Assembly: GCF_023983475.1 (NCBI RefSeq)
Contig: NZ_CP092712.1
Span: 2,542,001 to 2,606,000, forward strand
Direction of reading: 5' to 3'
Origin: Aliivibrio fischeri ATCC 7744 = JCM 18803 = DSM 507
GTDB taxonomy: Bacteria > Pseudomonadota > Gammaproteobacteria > Enterobacterales > Vibrionaceae
Length of the DNA stretch: 64,000 nucleotides
The position numbers and the translations under genes were made by a program. Positions within the stretch are counted from its first letter, which is position 1; every line of letters starts with the position of its first letter. The notes beneath the pieces were generated by a model. It made no database searches and was not told the origin of the DNA. It worked only from the letters and a program-made list of their open reading frames with translations. Shown piece by piece: positions 38,799 through 48,554 of this stretch.

Positions 38799-40562
38799 AT
38801 GGCTGGACATATCCCTCGCAGTTTTATTGATGAGCTTTTAAATCGACACGACATTGTCGATATCATTGACGCAAGAGTAAAACTGAAAAAACAAGGGAAA
38901 AACTATGGTGCCTGCTGTCCATTCCATAATGAAAAATCCCCTTCTTTCTCTGTAAGCCAAGAAAAACAATTCTATCACTGCTTCGGTTGTGGTGTTCATG
39001 GTAACGCCATTGACTTCCTTATGGAGTTTGACCGATTAGAATTCGTTGAAGCTATCGAAGAACTTGCATCTATGCTTGGTCTTGATGTACCTCGCGAACA
39101 ACGCAGTGGTTTTAATGCCCCATCATCAGGTCCAACTGCAAATTCAGAACAAAAACGCAGTTTATATGACTTAATGGGTGGCATTAGTCAGTTTTATCGC
39201 TCCCAATTAAAATCCGCAGCAAATATTCACGCAATCAACTATCTTAAAGATAGAGGTCTCTCTGGTGAGATTGTCCAAAAATTTGGTATTGGTTATATTG
39301 CTGATGAATGGGAGTTAGTTAAAAATAACTTTGGTCGCGATAAAGCATCACAAGATGCCCTTGTTAGCGGCGGGATGTTAATTGAAAGCGATAATGGACG
39401 CCGTTACGATCGTTTCCGTGGTCGAGTCATGTTCCCAATCCGAGACCGCCGTGGTCGCGTTATTGGCTTCGGTGGACGCGTAATTGGTGAAGGCACTCCC
39501 AAATATTTAAATTCACCTGAAACGCCTATTTTCCATAAAGGCAAAGAGCTTTATGGTTTATATGAAGCATTGCAAGCCTACAAAGACTTACCACAAGCCT
39601 TAGTTGTTGAAGGTTATATGGATGTAGTTGCCTTGGCTCAATATGGTGTCGACTATGCCGTTGCCTCTCTAGGAACAGCAACAACAGGCGATCATATGCA
39701 GCTTCTTTTCCGCCAAACCAGTACCGTTGTTTGTTGTTATGACGGTGACCGAGCTGGACGCGAAGCGGCATGGCGAGCGATGGAGCAAGCGCTTCCCTAT
39801 TTAAATGATGGGCGCCAACTTAAATTTATGTTCTTACCTGATGGTGAAGATCCAGATACTTACATCCGTCAATATGGAAAAGAAGCATTCGAACAAGAAA
39901 TCGCTAACGCTGAATCACTAATCAACTTCATGTTTAGAACATTGGTTGACCAAATCGATACCAGTACACGTGAAGGGAAAGCAAAATTAACAACACTTGC
40001 AGTGCCACTAATTGATAAAGTACCAGGTGGTACATTACGCCTTTATTTACGTGAGCAACTTGGCAAAACGCTTGGAATTCTCGATGAAAGTCAATTACAG
40101 CAACTAATATCTAAACAAGGTGCTGTAGAGCCTAAACGCCTTGCGCAACCAGAAATAAAACGCACGGCTATGCGAGAAGTAATAACCTTATTATTACAAA
40201 ACCCAGAATTAACTCAATTAGTACCAGATTTAGAAAGTGTTAAAGAAATTCCACTTCCTGGATTAAGTTTATTTCTTCAGCTACTTGAAAGTTGTCGACA
40301 TAATCCCCATATCACCACAGGCCTGTTATTAGAACATTGGCGCGGTGATAAAAATGAAAAACTATTATCACGCTTGGCAGCATGGGAACTTCCTATAGAC
40401 CAAGACAATATACAAGATGTATTTATGGATTCACTGGACAGCGTTTTAGCCCAGTGCATCAATCAACAAATTGAAAGTTTGCAGACGAAAGAAAGAACAC
40501 TTGGCTTATCAGTCGAAGAAAAAAGGGAGCTGCTAGCCTTAATGCTAGAATTAAAAGCGTAG
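38799..40562 (+). CDS. dnaG: DNA primase
   Basis: DnaG makes RNA primers for replication. The N-terminal CHC2 zinc finger is visible (CCPFHNEKSPSF, then FYHCFGCGVHG, about residues 39-66). The TOPRIM catalytic core follows (VEGYMDVVALAQYG near 265 and CYDGDRAGREAA near 309). The C-terminal helical domain binds DnaB. I start at the ATG 38799 (MAGHIPRSFIDELL, 587 aa) with AGGA 9 bases before it, not the in-frame TTG at 38763, which lies inside the hairpin. Gene order is rpsU-yqeY-dnaG-rpoD. Confidence 0.97.
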   Translation: MAGHIPRSFIDELLNRHDIVDIIDARVKLKKQGKNYGACCPFHNEKSPSFSVSQEKQFYHCFGCGVHGNAIDFLMEFDRLEFVEAIEELASMLGLDVPREQRSGFNAPSSGPTANSEQKRSLYDLMGGISQFYRSQLKSAANIHAINYLKDRGLSGEIVQKFGIGYIADEWELVKNNFGRDKASQDALVSGGMLIESDNGRRYDRFRGRVMFPIRDRRGRVIGFGGRVIGEGTPKYLNSPETPIFHKGKELYGLYEALQAYKDLPQALVVEGYMDVVALAQYGVDYAVASLGTATTGDHMQLLFRQTSTVVCCYDGDRAGREAAWRAMEQALPYLNDGRQLKFMFLPDGEDPDTYIRQYGKEAFEQEIANAESLINFMFRTLVDQIDTSTREGKAKLTTLAVPLIDKVPGGTLRLYLREQLGKTLGILDESQLQQLISKQGAVEPKRLAQPEIKRTAMREVITLLLQNPELTQLVPDLESVKEIPLPGLSLFLQLLESCRHNPHITTGLLLEHWRGDKNEKLLSRLAAWELPIDQDNIQDVFMDSLDSVLAQCINQQIESLQTKERTLGLSVEEKRELLALMLELKA

Positions 40563-40661
40563 AACCCAAATTGTCGTCATCAATGAAAAAATTTGTTATT
40601 ATTAGTGGTTTGCATATCGCATACTAATTCCGTCACACAGACCAGAAGTAGGATACCGTCT

Positions 40662-42503
40662 ATGGATCAAAATCCGCAGTCACAGCTAAAATTACTTGTA
40701 ATCAAAGGCAAGGAACAAGGCTACCTGACCTACGCAGAAGTTAACGATCACCTACCAGAAGAGATTGTCGATTCTGAGCAGGTTGAAGATATTATCCAAA
40801 TGATCAATGACATGGGTATCAAAGTGGTAGAAACCGCTCCTGATGCTGATGACATGTCATTAAATGATGATGATGCCGTAACTGATGAAGATGCAGCAGA
40901 AGCCGCTGCAGCAGCACTATCAAGTGTAGAAAGTGAAATTGGCCGTACAACTGACCCAGTACGTATGTACATGCGTGAAATGGGCACAGTTGAACTTCTT
41001 ACTCGTGAAGGCGAAATTGACATCGCTAAACGTATTGAAGAAGGTATCAATGAAGTTCAGTGTTCTGTTGCTGAATTCCCTGGCGCTATTTCATACTTAC
41101 TAGAACAGTTTGACAAAGTACAAACTGAAGAAATTCGTTTAACTGACATTATTTCAGGATTTGTTGATCCAAATGATGACGGTTCATCTGCACCAACAGC
41201 GACTCATATCGGTTCTGAATTAAGCGAAGCTGAGCTTGATGATGAAGATGATGAAGATGATGAAGGTGAAACGGAAGAAGAAGAAGATGCAGGTATTGAC
41301 CCTGAACTTGCTCTAGAGAAATTCACAGAGCTTCGAACTTCTTACCACAACATGCAATTAGCATTTGAAGAATTTGGTCGTGATGATGCGAAATCACGCG
41401 AAGCGATTGGTGAATTAACGGATATTTTCCGTGAATTTAAGCTGATCCCTAAACAATTCGACTACCTAGTAAAAGAAATGCGTGATGGTATGGATCGTGT
41501 TCGTACACAAGAACGCCTAATTATGCGTATGTGTGTTGAATACGGCAAAATGCCTAAGAAATCATTCATTGCACTGTTCACAGGTAATGAATCTTCTGAT
41601 GAGTGGTTCAATGAAATTATGGCTTCAGATAAGCCATATGTTGAACGCCTACAACGTTACGAAGAAGACATTCGTCGCTCTATCGCAAAACTAGATAGCA
41701 TCGAAAAAGAAACAGGTTTACCTGTAGAGAACATTAAAGACATCAGTCGTCGTATGTCTATCGGTGAAGCAAAAGCTCGCCGTGCGAAAAAAGAGATGGT
41801 TGAAGCAAACTTACGTCTTGTAATCTCTATTGCTAAGAAATACACAAACCGTGGTCTTCAATTCCTAGATCTTATCCAAGAGGGTAACATCGGTCTAATG
41901 AAGGCAGTAGATAAATTTGAATACCGTCGTGGTTACAAATTCTCTACTTACGCTACATGGTGGATCCGTCAAGCTATCACTCGTTCGATTGCTGACCAAG
42001 CACGTACGATCCGTATTCCAGTACACATGATCGAAACGATCAATAAACTGAATCGTATCTCACGTCAAATGCTACAAGAAATGGGCCGTGAGCCATTACC
42101 TGAAGAACTTGCTGAACGCATGCAAATGCCAGAAGACAAGATCCGCAAGGTTCTGAAGATCGCTAAAGAGCCTATTTCAATGGAAACGCCAATCGGTGAT
42201 GATGAAGATTCGCACCTAGGTGATTTCATCGAGGATAACACGCTTGAACTGCCTGTAGATTCAGCGACATCAACTAGCTTGAAGTTTGCTACAAATGACG
42301 TTCTTGCAGGTCTAACTCCTCGTGAAGCAAAAGTACTTCGTATGCGTTTTGGTATCGACATGAATACTGACCATACTCTAGAAGAAGTGGGTAAACAATT
42401 TGACGTAACACGTGAGCGTATTCGTCAAATCGAAGCAAAAGCGCTTCGTAAATTGCGTCACCCAAGTCGTTCAGAAGTATTACGTAGCTTCTTAGACGAA
42501 TAA
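40662..42503 (+). CDS. rpoD: RNA polymerase primary sigma factor (sigma-70)
   Basis: This is the housekeeping sigma factor. Region 1.1 is at the N-terminus, and region 1.2 includes [17 protein letters not shown]. An acidic non-conserved insert rich in Asp/Glu lies near 185-215. Region 2 contains [13 protein letters not shown] for -10 recognition, and region 4.2 has [21 protein letters not shown] for -35 recognition. The ATG at 40662 ([11 protein letters not shown]) gives 613 aa, the same as E. coli, and has AGGA upstream. An in-frame TTG 69 bases earlier is rejected. Confidence 0.98.
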   Translation: MDQNPQSQLKLLVIKGKEQGYLTYAEVNDHLPEEIVDSEQVEDIIQMINDMGIKVVETAPDADDMSLNDDDAVTDEDAAEAAAAALSSVESEIGRTTDPVRMYMREMGTVELLTREGEIDIAKRIEEGINEVQCSVAEFPGAISYLLEQFDKVQTEEIRLTDIISGFVDPNDDGSSAPTATHIGSELSEAELDDEDDEDDEGETEEEEDAGIDPELALEKFTELRTSYHNMQLAFEEFGRDDAKSREAIGELTDIFREFKLIPKQFDYLVKEMRDGMDRVRTQERLIMRMCVEYGKMPKKSFIALFTGNESSDEWFNEIMASDKPYVERLQRYEEDIRRSIAKLDSIEKETGLPVENIKDISRRMSIGEAKARRAKKEMVEANLRLVISIAKKYTNRGLQFLDLIQEGNIGLMKAVDKFEYRRGYKFSTYATWWIRQAITRSIADQARTIRIPVHMIETINKLNRISRQMLQEMGREPLPEELAERMQMPEDKIRKVLKIAKEPISMETPIGDDEDSHLGDFIEDNTLELPVDSATSTSLKFATNDVLAGLTPREAKVLRMRFGIDMNTDHTLEEVGKQFDVTRERIRQIEAKALRKLRHPSRSEVLRSFLDE

Positions 42504-42531
42504 TTAAACACAATTATTTGTTAATAGAATC

Positions 42532-42560
42532 AAAAAGGTGGGCTTAGGCTCACCTTTTTT
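42532..42560 (+). terminator. Terminator after rpoD
   Basis: AAAAAGGTG pairs with CACCTTTTTT, with inner GC pairing in the loop, 28 bases after the rpoD stop. The T run is on the plus strand. Confidence 0.85.
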
Positions 42561-42613
42561 CGATCTGAACGCATATTTTCAATCAACTGATTAAAAAGCA
42601 GTCGCCTTATGTC

Positions 42614-42642
42614 TAGACACTGTTTTCATCTTCCCCTATAAT
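42614..42642 (+). promoter_or_regulatory. Promoter of tRNA-Ile2
   Basis: TAGACA (42614-42619) and a perfect TATAAT (42637-42642) are separated by 17 bases, placing the start of transcription about 8 bases before the tRNA. This is a strong sigma-70 match. Confidence 0.8.
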
Positions 42643-42656
42643 CGACCACCTACAAA

Positions 42657-42732
42657 GGCCCCTTAGCTCAGTGGTTAGAGCGCACGACTCATAATCGTTC
42701 GGTCCCCAGTTCAAATCTGGGAGGGGCCACCA
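42657..42732 (+). tRNA. ileX: tRNA-Ile2 (anticodon CAU, read as AUA after lysidine)
   Basis: The 76-base cloverleaf has acceptor stem GGCCCCT/AGGGGCC and an encoded CCA end. The anticodon loop is CTCATAA, with CAT at 42690-42692. A CAU anticodon could be Met or Ile2. The GGCCCC acceptor, the sequence up to TTAGAGC and the location right after rpoD match the E. coli minor tRNA-Ile ileX, which TilS modifies to lysidine at C34. It has its own promoter and terminator. Confidence 0.9.
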
Positions 42733-42737
42733 AATTA

Positions 42738-42775
42738 AAAAAGGCTGATGAGTATTTTTACTCATCAGCCTTTTT
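42738..42775. terminator. Strong terminator after tRNA-Ile2
   Basis: A 17-bp perfect stem (AAAAAGGCTGATGAGTA and its complement) with a TTTT loop and A/T flanks on both sides lies 6 bases after the tRNA. It can also end the convergent small ORF at 42781-42930. Confidence 0.92.
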
Positions 42776-42780
42776 GCTTT

Positions 42781-42930
42781 TTATTTTATCTTCTTTTTTT
42801 TGACGATGAATAAGTAGCCCATCAAAAGTAAAAATATTGATAGTTCTATCGCCGCTCTCATTAAACCTGAAGTACATACTGCGACAATAATTAATATCGT
42901 GACAATCGCCAATAATCCTTTTTTATTCAT
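42781..42930 (-). CDS. Small membrane protein, 49 aa, unknown
   Basis: This short minus-strand frame begins MNKKGLLAIVTILIIVAVC and ends with the basic run KKKKIK. Two hydrophobic segments (about 5-19 and 29-43) suggest a hairpin in the membrane with a lysine-rich cytoplasmic tail. AGGA lies 8 bases before the ATG, and the stop codon is 5 bases from a strong shared terminator. This complete set of gene signals makes chance unlikely for a frame this short. I do not recognise a family. It may be a Vibrionaceae-specific small protein. Confidence 0.55.
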   Translation of the reverse strand: MNKKGLLAIVTILIIVAVCTSGLMRAAIELSIFLLLMGYLFIVKKKKIK

Positions 42931-43114
42931 ATACTCCATCCTAGAAATAACTCAAAGACTATTATTCAAGATCCTTTCAATAATGAAAAATAGCTAATCG
43001 CACTATCAAAGAACCAATTGCACTATCAATAGATCACAAAAAGTCATTAATAATTTGGATATTAAATAAAGCTACCTATACTGATTGATAATTACTTTGA
43101 TTATGGAGCTATCA

Positions 43115-43735
43115 ATGAAACGAATATTTCTTCCTCTCCTTATCTCTACCGCCTCTTTCTACACGCTTGCTAACGATAATATGGACATATCTCAGCCCAA
43201 AATCAGCGGCTTTTATGCCGGGGTAGGTTTTGGTTCATTTGGTTACTCTGAAGAAGATTCTTGGGGCTATAGTAATAACCCTATTTCAGCAGAAGCGGAT
43301 GGTAACTCAACAAAAGTCTATCTAGGGTACCAATTCAATAAAATTGTCGGGATTGAAGGGACATACACTAATTATGGTACAGCTAAAGCGAAGGTTGGTA
43401 ATTATTCAATGAAACCCACCTCTATTTCCTTAGCGGCAAACTTAGGTTATACCTTTGCAAATGGTATTAGACCCTTTGGACTCGTTGGTATGTCGAATTT
43501 AGATTTGAATCAAAGTGAAGAGTTACTCACTGACGATAGCGGAGCCGCTTTTAAGTTTGGATTTGGCGTTGAATACACCCCAAAAGCATTAGGTGGAGTT
43601 CAATTTAGAGCCGCTTATGAAATGGATATGTATGCTGTTGAATATCTTGATTATCAAAGTGGTACAGGACTAACAACAGAAACAAACTTATATGCCTTAG
43701 ACTCTTTATATGTCGGTGCTTCATATAAATTTTAA
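43115..43735 (+). CDS. Outer-membrane beta-barrel protein
   Basis: A 206-residue protein with a signal peptide (about 1-19) followed by alternating amphipathic strands (FYAGVGFGSFGY, STKVYLGYQFNKIVGIEG, TSISLAANLGYTF) and ending YVGASYKF, with a C-terminal aromatic as expected for BamA-dependent barrels. It resembles the OmpA-like/OmpW-like small porin superfamily (about 8 strands). No peptidoglycan-binding domain is present. The start at 43115 has GGAG 6 bases before the ATG; an upstream in-frame ATG adds 10 residues and is less likely. The function is not known. Confidence 0.8.
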   Translation: MKRIFLPLLISTASFYTLANDNMDISQPKISGFYAGVGFGSFGYSEEDSWGYSNNPISAEADGNSTKVYLGYQFNKIVGIEGTYTNYGTAKAKVGNYSMKPTSISLAANLGYTFANGIRPFGLVGMSNLDLNQSEELLTDDSGAAFKFGFGVEYTPKALGGVQFRAAYEMDMYAVEYLDYQSGTGLTTETNLYALDSLYVGASYKF

Positions 43736-43878
43736 TGATTAAATAGAGCATTGGTATTCATCCTTTGCTCTTATTCTTAATATAATCAATAAAATCTTTT
43801 TTTCCTTTCTGCTTTTATTTCTTTCTTGATATACACTTCCATATATTCACCATTAACTAATAACAATAAAGGTTATCT

Positions 43879-45423
43879 ATGTACAATTTAGCCAATAATC
43901 TTGAGCGTAACGCGACTTTTCGTCCAAACAACATTGCTTTAATCTTTCAAGAGCTAAAAATTACTTACCAAGAACTAAATCAAAAAGTAAACGCGATTGC
44001 AGATCACCTAAGTCAGTTAAATATTAAACCAAATGAAAAAATAGCCCTCTCTTGCCCTAACACACCAGAATTCGTTATTGCCTATTATGCCATTCAAAAA
44101 ATAGGAGCCGTTGTTGTTCCTTTAAATGTCATGCTAAAAGGCGAAGAAGTGGCTTATCACTTAAAAGATTCAGATGCTGTAGCTCTTATTTCATATCAAG
44201 GTTCTGATGCGATGCCTATCGGCCAATTTGGTTACGAAGGCTATACTAAAGCTGATTTTTGTGAGCATTTTATTCTTATCGAAACCGCTCCTGTATCTGA
44301 AAAGCCAGCCGAAGCACACTCTTTTGATCAATGGTTAGAAACGGGTAGAAAAACCTTCGAAACCGTTTATCGCTCAGCAGAAGATAGCTGCGTAATCCTA
44401 TACACATCAGGCACAACAGGTGCAGCAAAAGGAGCAGAGCTTAGCCAAAGTAATATGCTATGTAATGCTCAAGCTTGCCAAGCATTAACTAACCAAAAAG
44501 GTACAGATGTAAGTATTGCGATCTTGCCTCTTTTCCACACTTTCGGCCAATCATTAATAATGAACACTTCCATCCTTGCTGGTAGTGCTTTAGTTCTTAT
44601 TCCTCGCTTTGTTCCAAAAACAGTGGTTCAGCAAATACATGAGCATAAAGTAACTCACTTAGCAGGTGTTCCAACTATGTTTATTGGCTTGTTAGCCTAT
44701 GCAGAAAAACATCCGGGGGCTTACCTTAAAGAAATTGCACAAACATTGAAAGTTGCGATCTCCGGTGGTGCCTCTATGCCTGTGGAAGTTCTAAAACAAT
44801 TTGAAGAGAAACTACAGGTACCGGTTATCGAAGGTTACGGTTTATCTGAATCTTCACCAGTAGCTGCATTTAACCACCTAGAGTTTGAACGCAAGCCGGG
44901 AAGTATTGGCCAACCATTACCGGGGGTAACCATGAAAGTCGTCGACAAAAATGGTCATGACGTTCCAAACGGTCAAGAAGGTGAATTAGTGATTCGTGGT
45001 CATAACGTAATGAAAGGTTATTACAAGAAACCACAAGAAACAGCAAAAACAATCGTCAATGGTTGGCTTCATACTGGTGATATTGTTCGCTTTGATGATG
45101 AAGGATATATCTATGTTGTTGATCGTTTAAAAGAACTGATCATTAGCGGTGGTTACAATATTTACCCAAGAGAAGTAGAAGAAGTGTATATGACACACCC
45201 TTCTGTTCACCTTGTGGCTGTTATTGGTGTTGAGCACCCTCGCTTTGGTGAAGAAGTGAAAGCCTTTGTCATTCTAAAAGAAGGACACTCTATTTCAGAA
45301 AAAGAATTAATGAAATGGAGTCGTCAGCATTTAGCTGATTATAAATGTCCTAAACATCTTGATATTGTTGAAGCTTTACCAATGACAGCAACCGGTAAAA
45401 TTCTAAAAAGAATGCTGAAATAA
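43879..45423 (+). CDS. AMP-dependent acyl-CoA ligase
   Basis: This is an adenylate-forming enzyme that activates a carboxylic acid and passes it to CoA. The P-loop YTSGTTGAAKGAELS (about 173-187), the segment GYGLSESSP and the hinge GYIYVVDRLKELIISGG (about 412-428) define the family. The C-terminal catalytic lysine lies in TATGKILKRML. The length of 514 aa fits medium- or long-chain fatty acyl-CoA ligases of the LcfB type. The substrate cannot be read from the sequence. AAAGGTT precedes the ATG. It stands alone between an outer-membrane protein and a small membrane protein. Confidence 0.85.
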   Translation: MYNLANNLERNATFRPNNIALIFQELKITYQELNQKVNAIADHLSQLNIKPNEKIALSCPNTPEFVIAYYAIQKIGAVVVPLNVMLKGEEVAYHLKDSDAVALISYQGSDAMPIGQFGYEGYTKADFCEHFILIETAPVSEKPAEAHSFDQWLETGRKTFETVYRSAEDSCVILYTSGTTGAAKGAELSQSNMLCNAQACQALTNQKGTDVSIAILPLFHTFGQSLIMNTSILAGSALVLIPRFVPKTVVQQIHEHKVTHLAGVPTMFIGLLAYAEKHPGAYLKEIAQTLKVAISGGASMPVEVLKQFEEKLQVPVIEGYGLSESSPVAAFNHLEFERKPGSIGQPLPGVTMKVVDKNGHDVPNGQEGELVIRGHNVMKGYYKKPQETAKTIVNGWLHTGDIVRFDDEGYIYVVDRLKELIISGGYNIYPREVEEVYMTHPSVHLVAVIGVEHPRFGEEVKAFVILKEGHSISEKELMKWSRQHLADYKCPKHLDIVEALPMTATGKILKRMLK

Positions 45424-45505
45424 TCGCTACTACTCAGCAAGTATATTCCCATAATAAAAATAAGGTATATACTTGCTACATTCATTTCATTACTGGACAA
45501 ATATT

Positions 45506-45907
45506 ATGTCAAAGAAAACAGATAATGGTATTTGGTTTGCTTATATTGCAAGCCTACTAACTCCAATCACTCTTATGGTTTCAGGTATTATTGCCATTAT
45601 TTATGCGGGCTACCAAATGAATAAAGGCACTAATGATGAAGTCATCGATAGTCATTACTACGCGATCATAAAAAGCTTTTTCCTTTTTCTTACATTTTTC
45701 GTTGTTTTGGCAGTAACAGCTGCAACAATGAGTGGTATGGCTGCGGGTCTCGATTACTGGGTAGATAGCTCTATCCTTGATAAAGTTTACGCTGCAATTC
45801 CAGTTGTTGGTGCGGTAATCTCAGTACTTGCTATTGGTACTTGGTTCGTTAAATTAGCGAAAGGCATGCAAAAACTTAAAGCATATCAACCAATTGAAAA
45901 TCAATAA
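45506..45907 (+). CDS. DUF4870-like small membrane protein
   Basis: This 133-residue protein has three to four hydrophobic segments (about 8-30, 52-75, 98-120) and a short polar C-terminus. The opening GIWFAYIASLLTPITLMVSGIIA (first part shown) resembles the DUF4870 family of unknown function. I choose the ATG at 45506 (MSKKTDNG), with GGAC upstream, over a TTG-type opening 33 bases earlier. It lies 82 bases after the acyl-CoA ligase and may share its transcript, followed by its own terminator. Confidence 0.72.
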   Translation: MSKKTDNGIWFAYIASLLTPITLMVSGIIAIIYAGYQMNKGTNDEVIDSHYYAIIKSFFLFLTFFVVLAVTAATMSGMAAGLDYWVDSSILDKVYAAIPVVGAVISVLAIGTWFVKLAKGMQKLKAYQPIENQ

Positions 45908-45910
45908 TAT

Positions 45911-45934
45911 AAAGGCACTTAATGTGCCTTTTTT
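45911..45934 (+). terminator. Terminator after the DUF4870-like gene
   Basis: AAAGGCAC pairs with GTGCCTTT around a 5-base loop and continues into TTTT. It begins 4 bases after the stop codon. Confidence 0.82.
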
Positions 45935-46292
45935 ATTTCGAGTCATAAAATAAATATTTGACGAAGATCATACTAACTAGAAAGTGATCTTCACTGGTTT
46001 TACTGTTAGAATTTGCGTCAAAATAGATAGAAACTTACGAAAAAGACATGTTCGAAATTATGTCGAGTAATGTAAATTTGTTTTTAATATTGTGATTAAA
46101 GTACAAATTGTTTACCTGAATCAATAATCCATTACTCTTTTCGAGCTAAAATACAGGTAATTACTGAATTTCAATGCTTAGCTATCGTGTTATTTGAAGA
46201 TAAAATTGTTGTAATTTTTCAACACTTCAAACATTAGCTGGGCATTACTGCGTTTATCATTTTAAATATACTCATCTGGAGAGATTTCTCAC
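45935..46292. other. Non-coding region upstream of pyruvate kinase
   Basis: About 360 bases without a supportable gene. They contain an 8-bp perfect inverted repeat GAAGATCA/TGATCTTC (45963-45992) and AT-rich sequence that presumably holds the pyk promoter. The pyk ribosome site GGAGAG is near 46279. I could not identify a clear regulator binding site. Confidence 0.5.
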
Positions 46293-47705
46293 ATGAAAAA
46301 GACCAAAATCGTTTGTACGATCGGCCCAAAAACTGAATCAGTTGAAAAACTAACTGAACTAGCAAATGCTGGTATGAACGTTATGCGCCTAAACTTCTCA
46401 CACGGCGACTTCGCAGAACACGGCCAACGTATTGATAACGTACGTCAAGTAATGAAAAACACTGGCAAACAACTTGCTATTCTTCTTGATACTAAAGGTC
46501 CTGAAATCCGCACAATCAAACTAGAAAACGGCGACGACGTTGCTCTAGTTGCAGGTCAAGATTTCACATTCACAACAGATACTTCAGTTGTTGGTAACAA
46601 AGACGTTGTTGCTGTAACTTACCCAGGTTTCGCAAACGACCTTGAAGTTGGTAACACTATCCTTGTTGATGATGGTCTAATCGAAATGGAAGTTGTTGCG
46701 ACAACTGAAACTGAAGTTAAGTGTAAAGTTCTTAACAACGGTGACCTAGGCGAAAACAAAGGTGTTAACCTTCCTGGCGTTTCTGTTCAACTTCCTGCTC
46801 TATCTGAAAAAGATAAAGCTGACCTTAAATTTGGTTGTGAGCAAGGTGTTGATTTCGTAGCTGCTTCTTTCATCCGTAAAGAAGAAGACGTTAAAGAAAT
46901 CCGTGAACTACTTGTTGCTAATGGCGGCGAGAACATTCAAATCATCTCTAAGATTGAAAACCAAGAAGGTGTTGATAACTTCGATTCAATCCTAGAAGCT
47001 TCTGACGGTATCATGGTTGCTCGTGGTGACCTTGGTGTTGAAATCCCAGTTGAAGAAGTAATCTTCGCTCAGAAGATGATGATCGAGAAATGTAACCGTG
47101 CACGTAAAGTTGTAATCACTGCAACTCAAATGCTTGATTCTATGATCAAAAACCCACGTCCAACTCGTGCTGAAGCGGGCGACGTTGCGAACGCAATCAT
47201 GGATGGTACTGATGCTGTAATGCTTTCAGGTGAATCTGCTAAAGGTAAATACCCAGTAGAAGCTGTAACTATCATGGCTCAAATCTGTGCTCGTACTGAT
47301 GCAGCTCTTAAAGCAGAACTAGGTTCTCGTCTAGATAGCCCACGTCTACGTATCACTGAAGCGGTATGTAAAGGTGCAGTAGATACAGCTGAGAAACTAA
47401 ACGCTCCTGTTATCGTTGTTGCAACTGAAGCTGGTAAATCAGCTCGTTCAATCCGTAAGTACTTCCCAACAGCTAAAATCATCGCTGTAACTACTAATAC
47501 TAAGACTGCTGCACAACTATGTCTTTCTAAAGGTATTACTCCAATGATCGTTGATTCTATCGATAGCACTGACGCATTCTACCTACGTGGTAAAGAGTTA
47601 GCTCTTGAATCAGGTATTGGCGCTAAAGGCGATATCGTTGTTATGGTTTCTGGTGCTCTAGTTCCATCTGGTACTACAAACACAGCTTCTGTACACGTTC
47701 TATAA
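46293..47705 (+). CDS. pykF: Pyruvate kinase (type I)
   Basis: Pyruvate kinase makes pyruvate and ATP from phosphoenolpyruvate and ADP. The N-terminus [16 protein letters not shown], the active-site signature [14 protein letters not shown] (Lys plus Glu) and the segment GDLGVEIP are present. The C-terminal domain contains the allosteric-site region ([19 protein letters not shown], shown as the end). Its 470 aa match E. coli PykF, the fructose-1,6-bisphosphate-activated form. Codon use is strongly biased, as in highly expressed genes. It is a single-gene unit with a strong terminator. Confidence 0.96.
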   Translation: MKKTKIVCTIGPKTESVEKLTELANAGMNVMRLNFSHGDFAEHGQRIDNVRQVMKNTGKQLAILLDTKGPEIRTIKLENGDDVALVAGQDFTFTTDTSVVGNKDVVAVTYPGFANDLEVGNTILVDDGLIEMEVVATTETEVKCKVLNNGDLGENKGVNLPGVSVQLPALSEKDKADLKFGCEQGVDFVAASFIRKEEDVKEIRELLVANGGENIQIISKIENQEGVDNFDSILEASDGIMVARGDLGVEIPVEEVIFAQKMMIEKCNRARKVVITATQMLDSMIKNPRPTRAEAGDVANAIMDGTDAVMLSGESAKGKYPVEAVTIMAQICARTDAALKAELGSRLDSPRLRITEAVCKGAVDTAEKLNAPVIVVATEAGKSARSIRKYFPTAKIIAVTTNTKTAAQLCLSKGITPMIVDSIDSTDAFYLRGKELALESGIGAKGDIVVMVSGALVPSGTTNTASVHVL

Positions 47706-47740
47706 TTCATTGAATTAATAAACGAATACAACTAGTTAAT

Positions 47741-47768
47741 AAAAAGAGGGCTTTCGCCCTCTTTTTTT
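47741..47768 (+). terminator. Terminator after pyruvate kinase
   Basis: AAAAAGAGGGC pairs with GCCCTCTTTTT around TTTC, then TT. It is a canonical intrinsic terminator 35 bases past the stop. Confidence 0.92.
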
Positions 47769-47845
47769 ATGAAATTTTCTTGCCCAAAACAAACAATACG
47801 CTATACTATCAAACAATATTAACCGCACGCCAAATTGTATATAAG

Positions 47846-48508
47846 ATGTCTAGCTTAACTCTCACAGATAAAGTTTCAAAAATGATCTACAAAGATATTC
47901 TCTCAGGGAAATTAAAACCTGGTCAGAAGTTGGTCGTTGCTGAACTAAAAGAACGTTATAACGTAGGAGCATCTCCTATTCGTGAAGCTCTAGTTCAATT
48001 ATCTTGGAATAAATACGTCAAACTTGAACCTCAAAAAGGATGTTGGGTTGCTTCAATTTCACTTGATGAACTTAAAGAACTGTTTGAGAGTTTGCGAACT
48101 ATCAGCCAAGTTTTATTAGCTAAAGCTATCGCTAATGGGAATGAAAATTGGGAATTAAATGTATTAACCAGTTTCCATAAACTAAGTAAGATTGAATTAA
48201 AAGATGCGGAGTTAGAAAAGTTAAGAGAATGGGAAGATCGATATACTCACTTCCACAACGCACTACTAGAGGGTGCTAAATCTCCTATCATGTATCAATT
48301 CTACCAAGATATATCGAATCAAATCACACGTTACCGACATCTAAATAATAATCCTCAAGTAATTAGTGAAACTTATGCTCAATACTTAGAAGAGCATGAA
48401 ACCATGATGAAATTCACTTTATCACGCGACTCAGAGCAAGCAACAAAGCATTTAAATAACCATTATTCAAAAGCTATTGATCTTATATCGGGTTACTTTT
48501 CTGCTTAA
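47846..48508 (+). CDS. GntR-family transcription regulator (FCD type)
   Basis: The N-terminal winged helix (about 10-75, VAELKERYNVGASPIREALVQL) and a C-terminal all-helical ligand domain (about 85-215, with conserved His and Asp residues such as RYTHFHNALLEG and EHETMMKF) place it in the FadR/FCD subgroup, which often binds metal and an organic acid. I use the ATG at 47846 (MSSLTLTDKVSKM, 220 aa), because the longer frame begins with a TTG inside the AT-rich upstream region. The target genes and ligand are unknown, and the adjacent pyk gene is not evidence of a link. Confidence 0.85.
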   Translation: MSSLTLTDKVSKMIYKDILSGKLKPGQKLVVAELKERYNVGASPIREALVQLSWNKYVKLEPQKGCWVASISLDELKELFESLRTISQVLLAKAIANGNENWELNVLTSFHKLSKIELKDAELEKLREWEDRYTHFHNALLEGAKSPIMYQFYQDISNQITRYRHLNNNPQVISETYAQYLEEHETMMKFTLSRDSEQATKHLNNHYSKAIDLISGYFSA

Positions 48509-48514
48509 AAACAA

Positions 48515-48544
48515 AAAAGCCAGACATCATGATGTCTGGCTTTT
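48515..48544. terminator. Bidirectional terminator, 30-base perfect palindrome
   Basis: AAAAGCCAGACATCA and its exact complement TGATGTCTGGCTTTT abut, with T and A tracts outside. It begins 6 bases after the GntR stop and can also end the convergent 43-aa ORF. Confidence 0.9.
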
Positions 48545-48554
48545 ACCAAAACAG

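Noticed and set aside
42657-42732. tRNA-Met by anticodon CAU
   Set aside because: Acceptor and arm sequences and the location after rpoD fit minor tRNA-Ile2, whose CAU is modified to lysidine.
47279-47569. 96-codon minus-strand frame inside pyruvate kinase
   Set aside because: Antisense to a highly expressed, codon-biased gene, where open antisense frames are common.
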